DNA from: Paraburkholderia atlantica
GTDB lineage: Bacteria > Pseudomonadota > Gammaproteobacteria > Burkholderiales > Burkholderiaceae
Direction of reading: 5' to 3'
Length of the DNA stretch: 64,000 bases
Assembly (NCBI RefSeq): GCF_009362785.1
Contig: NZ_WHNQ01000003.1
Location: 372,001 to 436,000, forward strand
This document shows, piece by piece, positions 36,734-45,349 of the stretch. A program made the position numbers and the translations under genes. The first letter of the stretch is position 1. Each line of letters opens with the position of its first letter. Under the pieces are notes generated by a model, which made no database searches, had not been told where the DNA came from, and saw nothing but the letters and a program-made list of their open reading frames with translations.

Positions 36734-37921
36734 TCACTGAACCAACCGGGGCATCATGATCGTCCCATAGTTGGGGCCGATGCCGTCCATCTGGCTGTTT
36801 TTGCAGTAGTTGGGATTGTTGCCCATCTGCACGGTAATCACTGCGTTGGAACCGCTGCCTGTCTCGTTCAGGATGTGCAGGCACCCGAATGCGACGATCG
36901 GCGGAGTAGTCCCTTGTCCCCCCGTGACGTTGCTCACCACGGCTACCGTCACCCAGGCACAACTACCCGCCGAACCCGCCGGAATCTGACTACACGTTCC
37001 AACATTGTGGAACGCATTGCTATTCAGGCCCGTTTCGACATAGATCGGTTGGCCGATAGACATCGGACTCGCGTTTCCGCTCGTCATCAACCCGACTATG
37101 GCGTCGGAACCAAGCTGGCTGTTGGCAGAAGAGAGGGACGTCCATTGCCCTGCGTTGCAATTGGCCGCCTGGTACGACGCTCTGATCCCGAAGATGTACG
37201 GTTGACCGATCGTCTGCGGAATAGGCGTGCCGTTGTTGGCTGCTTGGGGGTCGGTTGTACTGGTAGCAAGAAGGGGGGAGTTGGTCGCCGAATTCCAGTA
37301 GGAGTTGTACAGGCATTGCGACATCACGATCGGGAACAGTGCCCCGGTTTCAGCGGTTCCAGGACTAGCCACGACCGCAGTCGCCGTCGCACTCGTCTTC
37401 AGCGACGCGACGTTCAGCACTTGCACCAGATACACCGGGACGCTCCCGTTGGAGTCGGTCCCGTCCTTATGGACCGTCACCTGGACCGCGGGCACGATTT
37501 TTCCGCTTGCTACCGGCACGGTTGTCTGGGATACGCCGGCCGCAACATTGGTCACATTCACATAGCCGGTCGTGACATCCGATGAATGCAGTTGCACGGC
37601 CGCTCCCTGGACGTTGTTCTTCGGTCCGAACGAAACAGCCACGGTCTGCGAGTCGTTCCAATCCGGATTGGCGGCGGTCGCGTTGTTGCAGCTAGCGTTG
37701 CTGGCTTGTGCATACAGGCACTGTGCCCCTGCAAGCGCCGCGGCGTCGGCGGCAGTCTGTGCCTGAGTGCGGGCCACCATCAGGTTGCCAATGTCGATCG
37801 CGAGCGCCGCGAAGCTTAGGAGCATCAGCAGCAGCAGGGCGACCATGATGGCCACCGCGCCCTTCTGCTTGTTCATCGATTTGGCGCGGCGCTGTGTACG
37901 CATGGTATGGACGGTACGCAT
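36734..37921 (-). CDS. TadG-like Flp pilus-associated protein
   Basis: 395 aa protein with one N-terminal membrane helix (GAVAIMVALLLLMLLSFAALAIDIGNLMVAR), followed by QTAADAAALAGAQ. This is the TadE/TadG-like start that anchors a large extracytoplasmic domain rich in Ser, Thr, Asn and paired Cys. Starts at 37921, 37903 or 37876 are possible. It lies 10 bp after the TadE-like gene. No other tad or flp gene (ATPase, secretin, prepilin peptidase) is in the window, so the pair is isolated from the assembly machine. Confidence 0.78.
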   Translation of the reverse strand: MRTVHTMRTQRRAKSMNKQKGAVAIMVALLLLMLLSFAALAIDIGNLMVARTQAQTAADAAALAGAQCLYAQASNASCNNATAANPDWNDSQTVAVSFGPKNNVQGAAVQLHSSDVTTGYVNVTNVAAGVSQTTVPVASGKIVPAVQVTVHKDGTDSNGSVPVYLVQVLNVASLKTSATATAVVASPGTAETGALFPIVMSQCLYNSYWNSATNSPLLATSTTDPQAANNGTPIPQTIGQPYIFGIRASYQAANCNAGQWTSLSSANSQLGSDAIVGLMTSGNASPMSIGQPIYVETGLNSNAFHNVGTCSQIPAGSAGSCAWVTVAVVSNVTGGQGTTPPIVAFGCLHILNETGSGSNAVITVQMGNNPNYCKNSQMDGIGPNYGTIMMPRLVQ

Positions 37922-37931
37922 GATGTTCTTC

Positions 37932-38348
37932 TTATTCGTTGTTCATCGTGGCCGTGGAGCTCAACGTGATCGGCCCAGTCAGCGGGTTCATCAGGGGGCC
38001 GAGCAGCAACCCGGTGAACGTGTACGAGACCTTGACCGCCAACGCGGTACCGAACGACCCGCCTGCGTTGGTCACCGAGACCGACGGCGTAGGGTTTTTC
38101 GTCGCAAACGAAATCAGGTATGAGGACGTATAGCCGGTCACGACGCTCGTGATGTCCGTCGTCGTGGGCCTGGGACTCGTCAGTACGATACCCGCCCGCG
38201 CGCCCTCCCTGGCGGCGTTGGTGATGACGGCCTGGTCGTACAGGGCCAGGCCGAACTCGACGATGCCGAACACGATCAGCAGCAGAAGCGGAAGCACGAG
38301 CGCGGTTTCAACGGCCACCACGCCGTTTTGCTTTTTTTTCAGGTTCAT
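37932..38348 (-). CDS. TadE-like pilus assembly protein
   Basis: 138 aa pseudopilin-like protein. After MNLKKKQNG comes GVVAVETALVLPLLLLIVFGIVEFG, the TadE signature: a Glu close after the basic N-terminus and a single hydrophobic helix. Then come LYDQAVITNAAREGARAG and a short beta-rich domain. ATG 38348 has the better spacing from GGAG than ATG 38351. TadE processing needs a prepilin peptidase, which is not in this window. Confidence 0.85.
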   Translation of the reverse strand: MNLKKKQNGVVAVETALVLPLLLLIVFGIVEFGLALYDQAVITNAAREGARAGIVLTSPRPTTTDITSVVTGYTSSYLISFATKNPTPSVSVTNAGGSFGTALAVKVSYTFTGLLLGPLMNPLTGPITLSSTATMNNE

Positions 38349-38804
38349 CATTTGACTCCGTAGGCGGTCACGCAATATTCACCGACAGCACCTTGCCGCT
38401 AAAGCTTGCGCTCTGCTCGGGACGCTGATTCGGCGGACGCGATCTTGAATTTCGCAAAGGCGCGGCTAGCGCCAGGGAATCGAAGTTGTGGTGACTGAAC
38501 GGTATCGAGCCGGCGCACATCGACGTAACACCGATGACGCGGCACGTTTGATATATGATCGAATCGCGACGGTGCTCTTCGCTTGATTTCTCATGATGTC
38601 CCCCGACGATGAGTGCCACGCTCCGCATGTGATTACTGAATGCGAAGGGCCTCGGGAAGCCATCTGGTTGTCATTTTGGCTTCCGTTTATAGCTCCAAAG
38701 CATACGAGCCCAATTGGGGAAATCTGCGCGCTTCCGCACAATTCTTCTGCAATAGCGGCAAAGCGGCGAACGACGACAACACCTTGGAATTGTTCACCTT
38801 CCCT
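38349..38804. other. Non-coding gap between tadE and flavin reductase
   Basis: 456 bp between divergent genes. Short open frames exist on both strands but none has a plausible start signal or family match. It presumably holds the two promoters; no inverted repeat stood out. Confidence 0.5.
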
Positions 38805-39308
38805 ATGAGCAACAGGATCGCGCAGCTTTTCCGGCATCTGACGTCAGGTGTGTATGTGATCGGCGTAGCGGACGGCGAGCGCCGCAATGCGTTCACCGCA
38901 AGCTCGGTGATGCAGGTTTCGTTTGCACCATTGCTCGTCGCGCTCGGCATCAGTCCCGAGCATCAGTCGTACGAACTGCTGCGCAGCGGCGCGGTGTTTG
39001 CGATCAGCGTGTTGCGCGCGGATCAACAGAAGCTCGCCGAACACTTCGGCACGCAGTCGGGCCGCGCCGTCGACAAGCTCGCGACGACTCGCTGGCGTAC
39101 CGGCGTGACCGGCGCGCCGCTATTGGTCGATGCGCTCGCGCATTTCGAATGCCAGGTGGTCAATGACATCGCGGCGGGAGATCATCGGCTGGTAGTCGGG
39201 CGTGTCGTCGATGGCGCGCTAGCCGGCGCGGGCGGAAAACCGCTGATCTATGCGCAGACCGGCAATCTCGACATGAGCGAGGACCTTTATCCCAGCACGT
39301 TTTCATGA
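38805..39308 (+). CDS. Flavin reductase-like domain protein
   Basis: 167 aa FMN-binding split-barrel protein. The family signatures are RHLTSGVYVIGV near the N-terminus, NAFTASSVMQVSFAPLLVALGIS (flavin site), and LLRSGAVFAISVL. Such proteins supply reduced flavin to two-component monooxygenases or bind flavin in electron transfer. No partner oxygenase is adjacent. ATG 38805 matches the family start although the frame extends to 38640; no ribosome site is obvious. Confidence 0.88.
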   Translation: MSNRIAQLFRHLTSGVYVIGVADGERRNAFTASSVMQVSFAPLLVALGISPEHQSYELLRSGAVFAISVLRADQQKLAEHFGTQSGRAVDKLATTRWRTGVTGAPLLVDALAHFECQVVNDIAAGDHRLVVGRVVDGALAGAGGKPLIYAQTGNLDMSEDLYPSTFS

Positions 39309-39327
39309 TTGGTGGCGTGCTGGCTGC

Positions 39328-39789
39328 TCAATGCCAGTGCCCGCCATGTCCGCCGTGCCAGTGGCCGTAGTAGCCGCCATGATGATAGCCACCGCCCCAG
39401 TAGCCTCCGATCACCACTGACGGTCCCCACCATCCGTAGTAGCCAGCCCATGGATAACCGTATGGGTAGCCGTAGGGATAACCGTAATAGCCCGGATAAC
39501 CGTAATACCCGGGATAGCCGTAATAAGCAGGTGCAGGAACCGCGACATAGGTGCAATCCTGTCCCGACAACGGCAGGTCGTTTGGCGCCGCATTCGCGCC
39601 GGCCGTCCCGCTTGCCGGCGTAGGCGCGTTGCCGGTCGCTGATTCCGTGGTGGCGGTGGCCGTACCGCTGGTGCAGGCGTAATAGCCACCCGCTCCCGGA
39701 TAGTACGAATAGGGACCGTAATAGACGCAGCCACACAGCGCAAATACGCCCGCCACGCCAGTGCATAGACCCACGATTCCACAACGCAT
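39328..39789 (-). CDS. Gly/Tyr/His-rich lipoprotein
   Basis: 153 aa secreted protein. The N-terminus MRCGIVGLCTGVAGVFALCGC ends in a lipobox-like LCGC, so it is a probable lipoprotein with Cys about residue 21. The middle is Ala/Thr/Gly-rich with two Cys. Residues about 87-125 are repeats of the type YYGYPG and GYPY. The C-terminus is rich in GGYHHGG and GHWH. The repeats suggest a flexible or metal-binding cell-surface protein. ATG 39789 was chosen over 39864 because it gives the signal peptide. Confidence 0.72.
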   Translation of the reverse strand: MRCGIVGLCTGVAGVFALCGCVYYGPYSYYPGAGGYYACTSGTATATTESATGNAPTPASGTAGANAAPNDLPLSGQDCTYVAVPAPAYYGYPGYYGYPGYYGYPYGYPYGYPWAGYYGWWGPSVVIGGYWGGGYHHGGYYGHWHGGHGGHWH

Positions 39790-39917
39790 GATCGCTCCCC
39801 TATCCGGGTGCAGCGCGGCCGTCTCGACACGGCATGGTTTTATTTTAGGCGTCGAATCTTGCATCGGGTACGCGTCTTGCGCACCACAGGTATTCCGTGG
39901 AAATCAGGAGTTTCGAC

Positions 39918-40424
39918 ATGGACCCGCTCGATCCCCTCGACCCGAACGCCTCCGTGACTCCCGCACAGACGGCCACCGGCGCACGCATCGCCGGCGGCGG
40001 CGTCGGCGATGGTCCTGGACCCGAGGTAATGGCCGCCGCCACCCTCGACGGCAACAAGGTAATGTCTTCCGATGGCCAGGACCTCGGCAAGATTTCCGAC
40101 ATCATGCTCGACGTGCGCAGCGGTCGCATCGCGTATGCGGTGCTGACGGAGGGCGCTATTCTCGGCCTCGGCGGCACCTTGCACGCGATTCCCTGGCGCG
40201 CGCTGACGCTCGACACGGACCGCAAGTGCTTCCAGCTGGACGCCACGGCCGAGCAGCTGAAAAGCTCGCCGGGCTTCGACAAGGACCATTGGCCGGCGAT
40301 GGCCGATCGCGCATGGGGCACGTCGGTCCACCAGTTCTATCATCGCGAACCGTACTGGGAAGCCACGCGCGCTGTCGTCGAAAGCGATCCCGCGGCACGT
40401 ATCGATCCGACGACCGGGATCTGA
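39918..40424 (+). CDS. PRC-barrel domain protein
   Basis: 168 aa protein. Residues about 35-115 form a PRC barrel (ATLDGNKVMSSDGQDLGKISDIMLDVRSGRIAYAVL...). The C-terminus has HQFYHREPYWE. AGGAG lies 7 nt before ATG 39918, which is preferred over GTG 39897. PRC barrels occur in photosynthetic reaction centres, RimM and many stress proteins of soil bacteria. The low-complexity head DPLDPLDPN is notable. It is followed by a small membrane protein. Confidence 0.85.
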   Translation: MDPLDPLDPNASVTPAQTATGARIAGGGVGDGPGPEVMAAATLDGNKVMSSDGQDLGKISDIMLDVRSGRIAYAVLTEGAILGLGGTLHAIPWRALTLDTDRKCFQLDATAEQLKSSPGFDKDHWPAMADRAWGTSVHQFYHREPYWEATRAVVESDPAARIDPTTGI

Positions 40425-40522
40425 AGGCCCCCATCCCGGCGCTCCGGCACCGCTATCTCACGCACGCCACCCGTGTTGCGACGAGCACACGAGGCGCGGC
40501 GTGCGGCAAAGGAGAAACGACG

Positions 40523-40819
40523 ATGATCCGACGCGCACTAATCAATCGAAAGAACATTTCCTTCGTGGCGTGGGTGGCAATCGGCACGGGTTCGGTGTTT
40601 CTCAGCCTTGCGCTTCCGCTGCCCGCGCTGGGCGCATTCGTGGTCGGCGCTTGTTGCGCGTATGCGGGGCGTACCGGGCGGTGGCAGGGCGTGAACCCGG
40701 TCGCCGGCCTGCTGGAGCACAAGCAACCAGGGGTCGTCGACGACGTGGATCAGCAACCACCGGCAATGCATTCGACGCACGAGGCGAGCGAGACGCAAGA
40801 CGAAGCGGCGACGCGTTGA
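40523..40819 (+). CDS. Small membrane protein
   Basis: 98 aa protein with a start at ATG 40523 preceded by AAAGGAG. It lies in the same frame as a long antisense-like reading frame and is easily missed. Residues about 12-50 form one hairpin or two membrane helices (ISFVAWVAIGTGSVFLSLALPLPALGAFVVGACCAYAG). The C-terminal 35 residues are hydrophilic and acidic. It lies 98 bp after the PRC-barrel gene and may share its transcript. Function unknown. Confidence 0.65.
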   Translation: MIRRALINRKNISFVAWVAIGTGSVFLSLALPLPALGAFVVGACCAYAGRTGRWQGVNPVAGLLEHKQPGVVDDVDQQPPAMHSTHEASETQDEAATR

Positions 40820-40864
40820 AGTGCCGCATTCGCACGCTCCTGGCCGGGCGGCCACTCACACACA

Positions 40865-41011
40865 TCAAAGCCGATAAACCCGCTCGGCGTTCTTCGTAAT
40901 GGCCTTGAACGCGTTGAAGACCGCGTCGTAACTGCTGAACGGCTTGTCGAACGGGAAGTCGCTCGCGAACGTGCAACGCTCGACGCCGAACGCCGACGCC
41001 GGTGCGAAATT
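40865..41011 (-). pseudogene. Amidohydrolase C-terminal remnant
   Basis: On the minus strand a 48-codon stretch reads FGVERCTFASDFPFDKPFSS..., then KAITKNAERVYRL and a stop. This is the C-terminal end of amidohydrolase-2 (TIM-barrel) enzymes, including the metal-site Asp in SDFP. About 15-20 residues normally found between KAIT and the final RVYRL are missing, and there is no start. The 5' part of the gene has been lost next to the LysR at 41221. Confidence 0.65.
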
Positions 41012-41176
41012 GGGGCGAAGGCGCACGAATCAAACAGGCAAAAGGCGGCGAAGGAAAAAACGGATAATGCATGGCGGTCCGTCTCGTGGGCAGTGGTGCA
41101 CTGCGCCATATCGGTAGCGGTGCGGCTTACGGACAGAATGGCAGTGTGCATCACTCGCGAACAAGACGGTTTCATC

Positions 41177-41206
41177 CAACTGCAACTGCAACTGCAACTG
41201 CAACTG
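41177..41206 (+). repeat. Five tandem CAACTG repeats upstream of LysR gene
   Basis: Five perfect copies of CAACTG end 14 bp before ATG 41221. A slipped-strand change would alter promoter or leader spacing in 6-bp steps. The function is not known. Confidence 0.85.
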
Positions 41207-41220
41207 AAAGAAATTTCACC

Positions 41221-42114
41221 ATGCGCATCCCACCGCTGAAGGCGATCATCGCGTTCGAAAGCGTTGCCCGCACGAAAAGCGTGAATCGCGCGGCCGACGA
41301 ACTTGGCCTGACCGCGTCGGCGGTGAGCCATCAGCTGAGCAACCTCGAATCGATCATTGGGCAAGCGCTGTTCCAGCGCTCCGGCCGCGGCCTCGTGCTG
41401 ACGCCGACCGGCGAGCGTTATCTGGCCGACGTGACGGGCTCGCTCGCCGACTTGAGCCGCGCGACCGAACGCGCGTCGAGCCGTACCGACGTCGAGATCC
41501 TGCGCGTGCATTCGAGCCCGAGCTTCGGCCTGATGTGGCTGCTGCCGCGACTGTCGTCGTTCCAGGAAGCGAACGACGACATCCAGCTGAACGTCGCCTG
41601 CTCATACGAAAACGTGTCGTTCTCGAACGGCTTCTACGACATCGACGTGCGCCACGGCTACGGCAACTGGACCAATGTGGAAGTCAAAACGGTGCGCGGC
41701 GAGTTCATCGCGCCGCTCGCGTCGCCGAAGTACCTCGCGCAACATCCTCTGAAGACGCCGGAAGACCTGCTGTCGCATCGGCTGATTTATTCGGAGTCGC
41801 CGCTGGTGCAGTGGAAACAGTGGTTCGGCAGGACCGGTGTCTCCGCCGCGCACAAGACCTTCGACTTCTCGTTCGACCGCTCGTACATGTCACTCGAAAC
41901 CGCGGCACTCGGGCTCGGCATCGCGCTCGAAAGCCTGATGCTCGCATCGGTGAAGATACGCGAAGGCCTGCTCGTGCCCGTGTTCGACGCCAGCTTCGCG
42001 GTCGAAGTCGGTGCCCATCATCTCGTCTATCCGGCGCAGAACGCGGACCTGCCGCGCGTCGAGCGCTTCCTTGCGTGGATCGAGCGCGAAGCGGCCGCCG
42101 ACTTGCGGGGCTGA
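41221..42114 (+). CDS. LysR-family transcriptional regulator (GcvA-like)
   Basis: 297 aa LysR regulator. The helix-turn-helix region PPLKAIIAFESVARTKSVNRAADELGLTASAVSHQLSNLE is typical of the GcvA/AmpR group. The effector domain includes FYDIDVRHGYGNW. ATG 41221 lies directly after a tandem CAACTG repeat and a weak GAAAG site. It is followed by the SDR-MFS-transketolase genes in the same orientation and is their likely regulator. Confidence 0.92.
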   Translation: MRIPPLKAIIAFESVARTKSVNRAADELGLTASAVSHQLSNLESIIGQALFQRSGRGLVLTPTGERYLADVTGSLADLSRATERASSRTDVEILRVHSSPSFGLMWLLPRLSSFQEANDDIQLNVACSYENVSFSNGFYDIDVRHGYGNWTNVEVKTVRGEFIAPLASPKYLAQHPLKTPEDLLSHRLIYSESPLVQWKQWFGRTGVSAAHKTFDFSFDRSYMSLETAALGLGIALESLMLASVKIREGLLVPVFDASFAVEVGAHHLVYPAQNADLPRVERFLAWIEREAAADLRG

Positions 42115-42278
42115 ATCCGGGGTTTCGTTTGCGTCCGGTTGCACGCCTGGCATAGCGGGGGGCGTGCGCTGCATCCGTCATCTGAAATTTTCTCAGCTAT
42201 TGCTGAGCGTTTCCGCGTTGATGCGGGCGCCTCGCGAGCCGACACTCTGGGCACCAGTCAACACACAGGAGACAAACC

Positions 42279-43028
42279 ATGTTGCTCGAGAACCGGACCA
42301 TCATCGTGACGGGTGCGGCGTCGCCGCGAGGCATCGGCAAGGCCACGGCCCGCACGCTGGCCGCGCAAGGCGCACGCGTCGTGATTCTCGATCTGCGCCG
42401 CGAAGATGCGCAAAGCGCGGCCGCCGATCTCGGCGCGAAGCATCTCGGTCTGGCATGCGACGTAACCGACAAGGACGCCTGCATCGCGGCCGCACGCGAG
42501 ACGCTGCAGCGCTTTGGACGCATTGACGGTCTCGTCAACAACGCGGGGATCACGCAGCCGGTGCGCACGCTCGAGATCGGCGGCAAGGACTTCGACGCGA
42601 TCGTCGACGTCAATCTGCGCGGCACGCTGTACATGTCGCAAGCGGTGCTTCCGGCGATGAAGGAGCAGAACGGCGGCAGCATCGTCTGCATGTCCTCGGT
42701 CTCGGCGCAGCGCGGCGGCGGCATCTTCGGCGGCCCGCACTACAGCGCCGCGAAAGCGGGTGTGCTCGGTCTCGCCAAGGCGATGGCGCGTGAGTTCGGC
42801 GCAAACCATATCCGTGTGAACTCGATCACGCCGGGCCTCATCCATACGGATATCACCGGCGACAAACTAACGCCCGCGATGCGCGAGGACATCATCAAAG
42901 GCATTCCGCTCGCCCGGCTCGGTGACGCCGCGGACGTCGCGAACGCGTGCCTGTTTCTGCTGAGCGACCTGTCGAGCTACCTTACGGGCATCACGCTCGA
43001 CGTCAACGGCGGCATGCTGATTCACTGA
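42279..43028 (+). CDS. SDR-family oxidoreductase
   Basis: 249 aa classical SDR. The cofactor motif is VTGAASPRGIGKATARTLA (with a two-residue insert before GIG), then NNAGITQP, SSVSAQRGG and the catalytic HYSAAKAG. ATG follows ACAGGAGAC. As the first enzyme gene of a sugar-type operon it may oxidise or reduce a polyol or sugar acid before the transketolase step (inference). It is 164 bp after the LysR gene. Confidence 0.9.
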   Translation: MLLENRTIIVTGAASPRGIGKATARTLAAQGARVVILDLRREDAQSAAADLGAKHLGLACDVTDKDACIAAARETLQRFGRIDGLVNNAGITQPVRTLEIGGKDFDAIVDVNLRGTLYMSQAVLPAMKEQNGGSIVCMSSVSAQRGGGIFGGPHYSAAKAGVLGLAKAMAREFGANHIRVNSITPGLIHTDITGDKLTPAMREDIIKGIPLARLGDAADVANACLFLLSDLSSYLTGITLDVNGGMLIH

Positions 43029-43145
43029 CACACTGCGCGCCGCCACACGGCGCAAGCAACGCACCCGGAACACTATCCGGGGCACATGGTACGTGGCCAC
43101 GGGGACGCGCAGCAGCGCCTGCCGTGGTCCATCCAGGAGACATCG

Positions 43146-44471
43146 ATGAAAGCGAAATACACCGCGACCGTCGCAGGCGACGTGATACCGCGAAACGGCA
43201 AGCTCACGTTCGAAGCGCGGACCTATGCGAAAGTCGCCCGGCGGCTGATTCCATTCCTGATGCTGTGCTACCTCGGCGCGTACCTGGATCGCGTGAACGT
43301 CGGCTTCGCGAAGCTGCAGATGCTCAACGATCTGCAATTCAGCGAAACGGTGTATGGGATGGGCGCCGGCATCTTCTTTCTCGGCTACTTTCTTTTCGAG
43401 GTGCCGAGCAACGTGATCCTCCACCGCGTCGGTGCGCGCCGCTGGCTCGCGCGGATCATGCTGACGTGGGCCGTCATCTCCGCGAGCTTCGTGTTCGTCA
43501 GAACACCTACGGCGTTCTATGTGCTGAGGTTTCTGCTCGGCGTGGCCGAAGCGGGCTTTGCGCCCGGCGTGATCCTTTACCTGACCTACTGGTTCCCGGC
43601 GGAGCGTCGCGCCAAAGCGTTGTCGCTGTTCTTCATGGCGATTCCGCTCGCGGGCATCATCGGTGGACCGCTGTCCGGCGCGATCATGCATTCGCTGCAC
43701 GGCGCGTTGTCGATGTCGGGCTGGAAATGGCTGTTCCTGCTCGAGGCGCTGCCATCGCTCGTGCTCGGCATCGCGATTCTGCTGTATCTCGATGACGGCA
43801 TCGCCAAAGCGAAGTGGTTGAACGATGCAGAGAAAACGCTGCTCACACGCAACGTCGCGAACGATGCGCAACAGACGGTCACGCACGTGTCGATCCGCGA
43901 ATTCATCGGCGACCGTCGCCTGTGGCTGATGGCGGCGATCTACTTCTGCGTGGTGCTGGGCCAGTACGGCCTGACGTTCTGGCTGCCCACGATCATCCGC
44001 AAGACCGGCGTCGCCGATCCATTGTGGGTCGGCCTGTTCACCGCGATTCCGTATCTGTGCGCGATCGTCGCGTTGCCGCTGATCGGCATGAGCGCGGACC
44101 GTCGCCGCGAGCGCCGCTTTCACCTGGCGATTCCGATGCTGGTCGCCGCCGCTGGCTTCGCGACGTTGCCGCTGCTTGGCAGCGTCGGCGCGTCGATCGT
44201 GTGCCTGAGCGTTGCGTCGGCAGGCATTCTCGCTTCGTCGTCGCAGTTCTGGTCGCTGCCGACCGCGCTGCTCGGTGGCATGTCCGCGGCGGCCGGTATC
44301 GCCGCGGTGAACTGCTTCGCGAATCTGGCGGGCTTCTTCTCTCCGGCGATCGTCGGCTGGCTCAACGATCTGACCGGCAAGTCCACCGCCGGGCTGGTCT
44401 TCATTTCCGCCGCGGTGACGCTGGGCGCCTTGCTGGTCTTTCTGGTGCCCGCGCGATCCGTGAACCGATGA
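43146..44471 (+). CDS. MFS transporter, anion:cation symporter (ACS)-like
   Basis: 441 aa with about 12 membrane segments. The N-terminal YAKVARRLIPFLMLCYLGAYLDRVNVGFAKLQM is the hallmark of the ACS group, which imports organic anions such as phthalate, tartrate, glucarate or galactonate. ATG 43146 has CCAGGAGAC upstream; the frame extends to 43086. It sits between the SDR and the transketolase subunits, so it probably imports the pathway substrate. Confidence 0.9.
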   Translation: MKAKYTATVAGDVIPRNGKLTFEARTYAKVARRLIPFLMLCYLGAYLDRVNVGFAKLQMLNDLQFSETVYGMGAGIFFLGYFLFEVPSNVILHRVGARRWLARIMLTWAVISASFVFVRTPTAFYVLRFLLGVAEAGFAPGVILYLTYWFPAERRAKALSLFFMAIPLAGIIGGPLSGAIMHSLHGALSMSGWKWLFLLEALPSLVLGIAILLYLDDGIAKAKWLNDAEKTLLTRNVANDAQQTVTHVSIREFIGDRRLWLMAAIYFCVVLGQYGLTFWLPTIIRKTGVADPLWVGLFTAIPYLCAIVALPLIGMSADRRRERRFHLAIPMLVAAAGFATLPLLGSVGASIVCLSVASAGILASSSQFWSLPTALLGGMSAAAGIAAVNCFANLAGFFSPAIVGWLNDLTGKSTAGLVFISAAVTLGALLVFLVPARSVNR

Positions 44472-44503
44472 ACCTCTCTCTCGACCTGCTACAGGAGTTA
44501 CCG

Positions 44504-45349
44504 ATGGACACTGAGACCATCACCGAGTCGGTCACGCTCGCCGAGCGTGCATACCGCATCCGCCGCAACGCGTTGCTGATGGGCGAAGTACAGGGCCAGG
44601 GCTATATCGGCCAGGCGCTCGACATCGCCGACGTGCTGGCCGTCGCCTACTTCGGCGCGATGCGTTACCGCGCCGAAGACCCCCAATGGGAAGGCCGCGA
44701 CCGCTTCCTGCTGTCGAATGGCCACTATGCGATTGCTTTATACGCAGCGCTGTTCGAAGCCGGCATCCTGCCCGCCGATGAACTCGAAACCTACGGCAGC
44801 GACGACAGCCGTCTGCCGATGTCCGGCATGGCGAGCTACACGCCGGGCATGGAGATGTCGGGCGGCTCGCTCGGCCAGGGGCTGACGATCGCCGTGGGCC
44901 GCTGCCTCGGATTGAAGCGCAAAGCGTCGGACTCCTTCGTCTACACGCTGTTCTCTGACGGCGAACTCGACGAAGGCGCGGTCTGGGAAGGCCTGATGTC
45001 GGCCGCGCACTGGAAGCTCGACAACCTGATCGCGATCGTCGACGTGAACAACCAGCAGGCCGATGGTCCTTCGACGCAGATCATGGCGTTCGAGCCGCTC
45101 GTCGACAAGCTCGAAGCGTTTGGCTGGTACACGCAACGCGTGGACGGCAACGACATCGACGCGGTGAAGCGCGCCTTCGATAACGCGCGGCGTCACGACA
45201 AGCCGCAACCGCGCATCATCGTCTGCGATACGAAGATGGGCTGCGGCGTGCCGTTCCTCGAAGCGCGCGAGAAGAATCACTTCATCCGCGTCGATGCACA
45301 CGAATGGCAACTCGCGCTCGAAGCGCTCGAAGCCGGGAGACAAGCATGA
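44504..45349 (+). CDS. Transketolase, N-terminal (TPP-binding) subunit
   Basis: 281 aa. Carries the thiamine-diphosphate half: RFLLSNGHYAIALYAAL, GSLGQGLTIAVG and the metal-binding SDGELDEGAVWE...NN, where the usual GDG is SDG. ATG 44504 follows ACAGGAG; ATG 44468, overlapping the MFS stop, is an alternative. Its stop overlaps the next gene's ATG, so the two subunits are made in equal amounts. Split transketolases occur in several specialised sugar pathways (for example apiose and sulfo-sugar degradation). Confidence 0.92.
   Translation: MDTETITESVTLAERAYRIRRNALLMGEVQGQGYIGQALDIADVLAVAYFGAMRYRAEDPQWEGRDRFLLSNGHYAIALYAALFEAGILPADELETYGSDDSRLPMSGMASYTPGMEMSGGSLGQGLTIAVGRCLGLKRKASDSFVYTLFSDGELDEGAVWEGLMSAAHWKLDNLIAIVDVNNQQADGPSTQIMAFEPLVDKLEAFGWYTQRVDGNDIDAVKRAFDNARRHDKPQPRIIVCDTKMGCGVPFLEAREKNHFIRVDAHEWQLALEALEAGRQA

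Noticed and set aside
39761-40522. Long plus-strand frame over the lipoprotein promoter and PRC-barrel gene
   Set aside because: Only its last 99 codons (40523-40819), with their own ribosome site, look real. The rest is Arg-rich shadow.
41177-41206. CAACTG array as a CRISPR or integration site
   Set aside because: The units are contiguous with no spacers. It is a simple tandem repeat.
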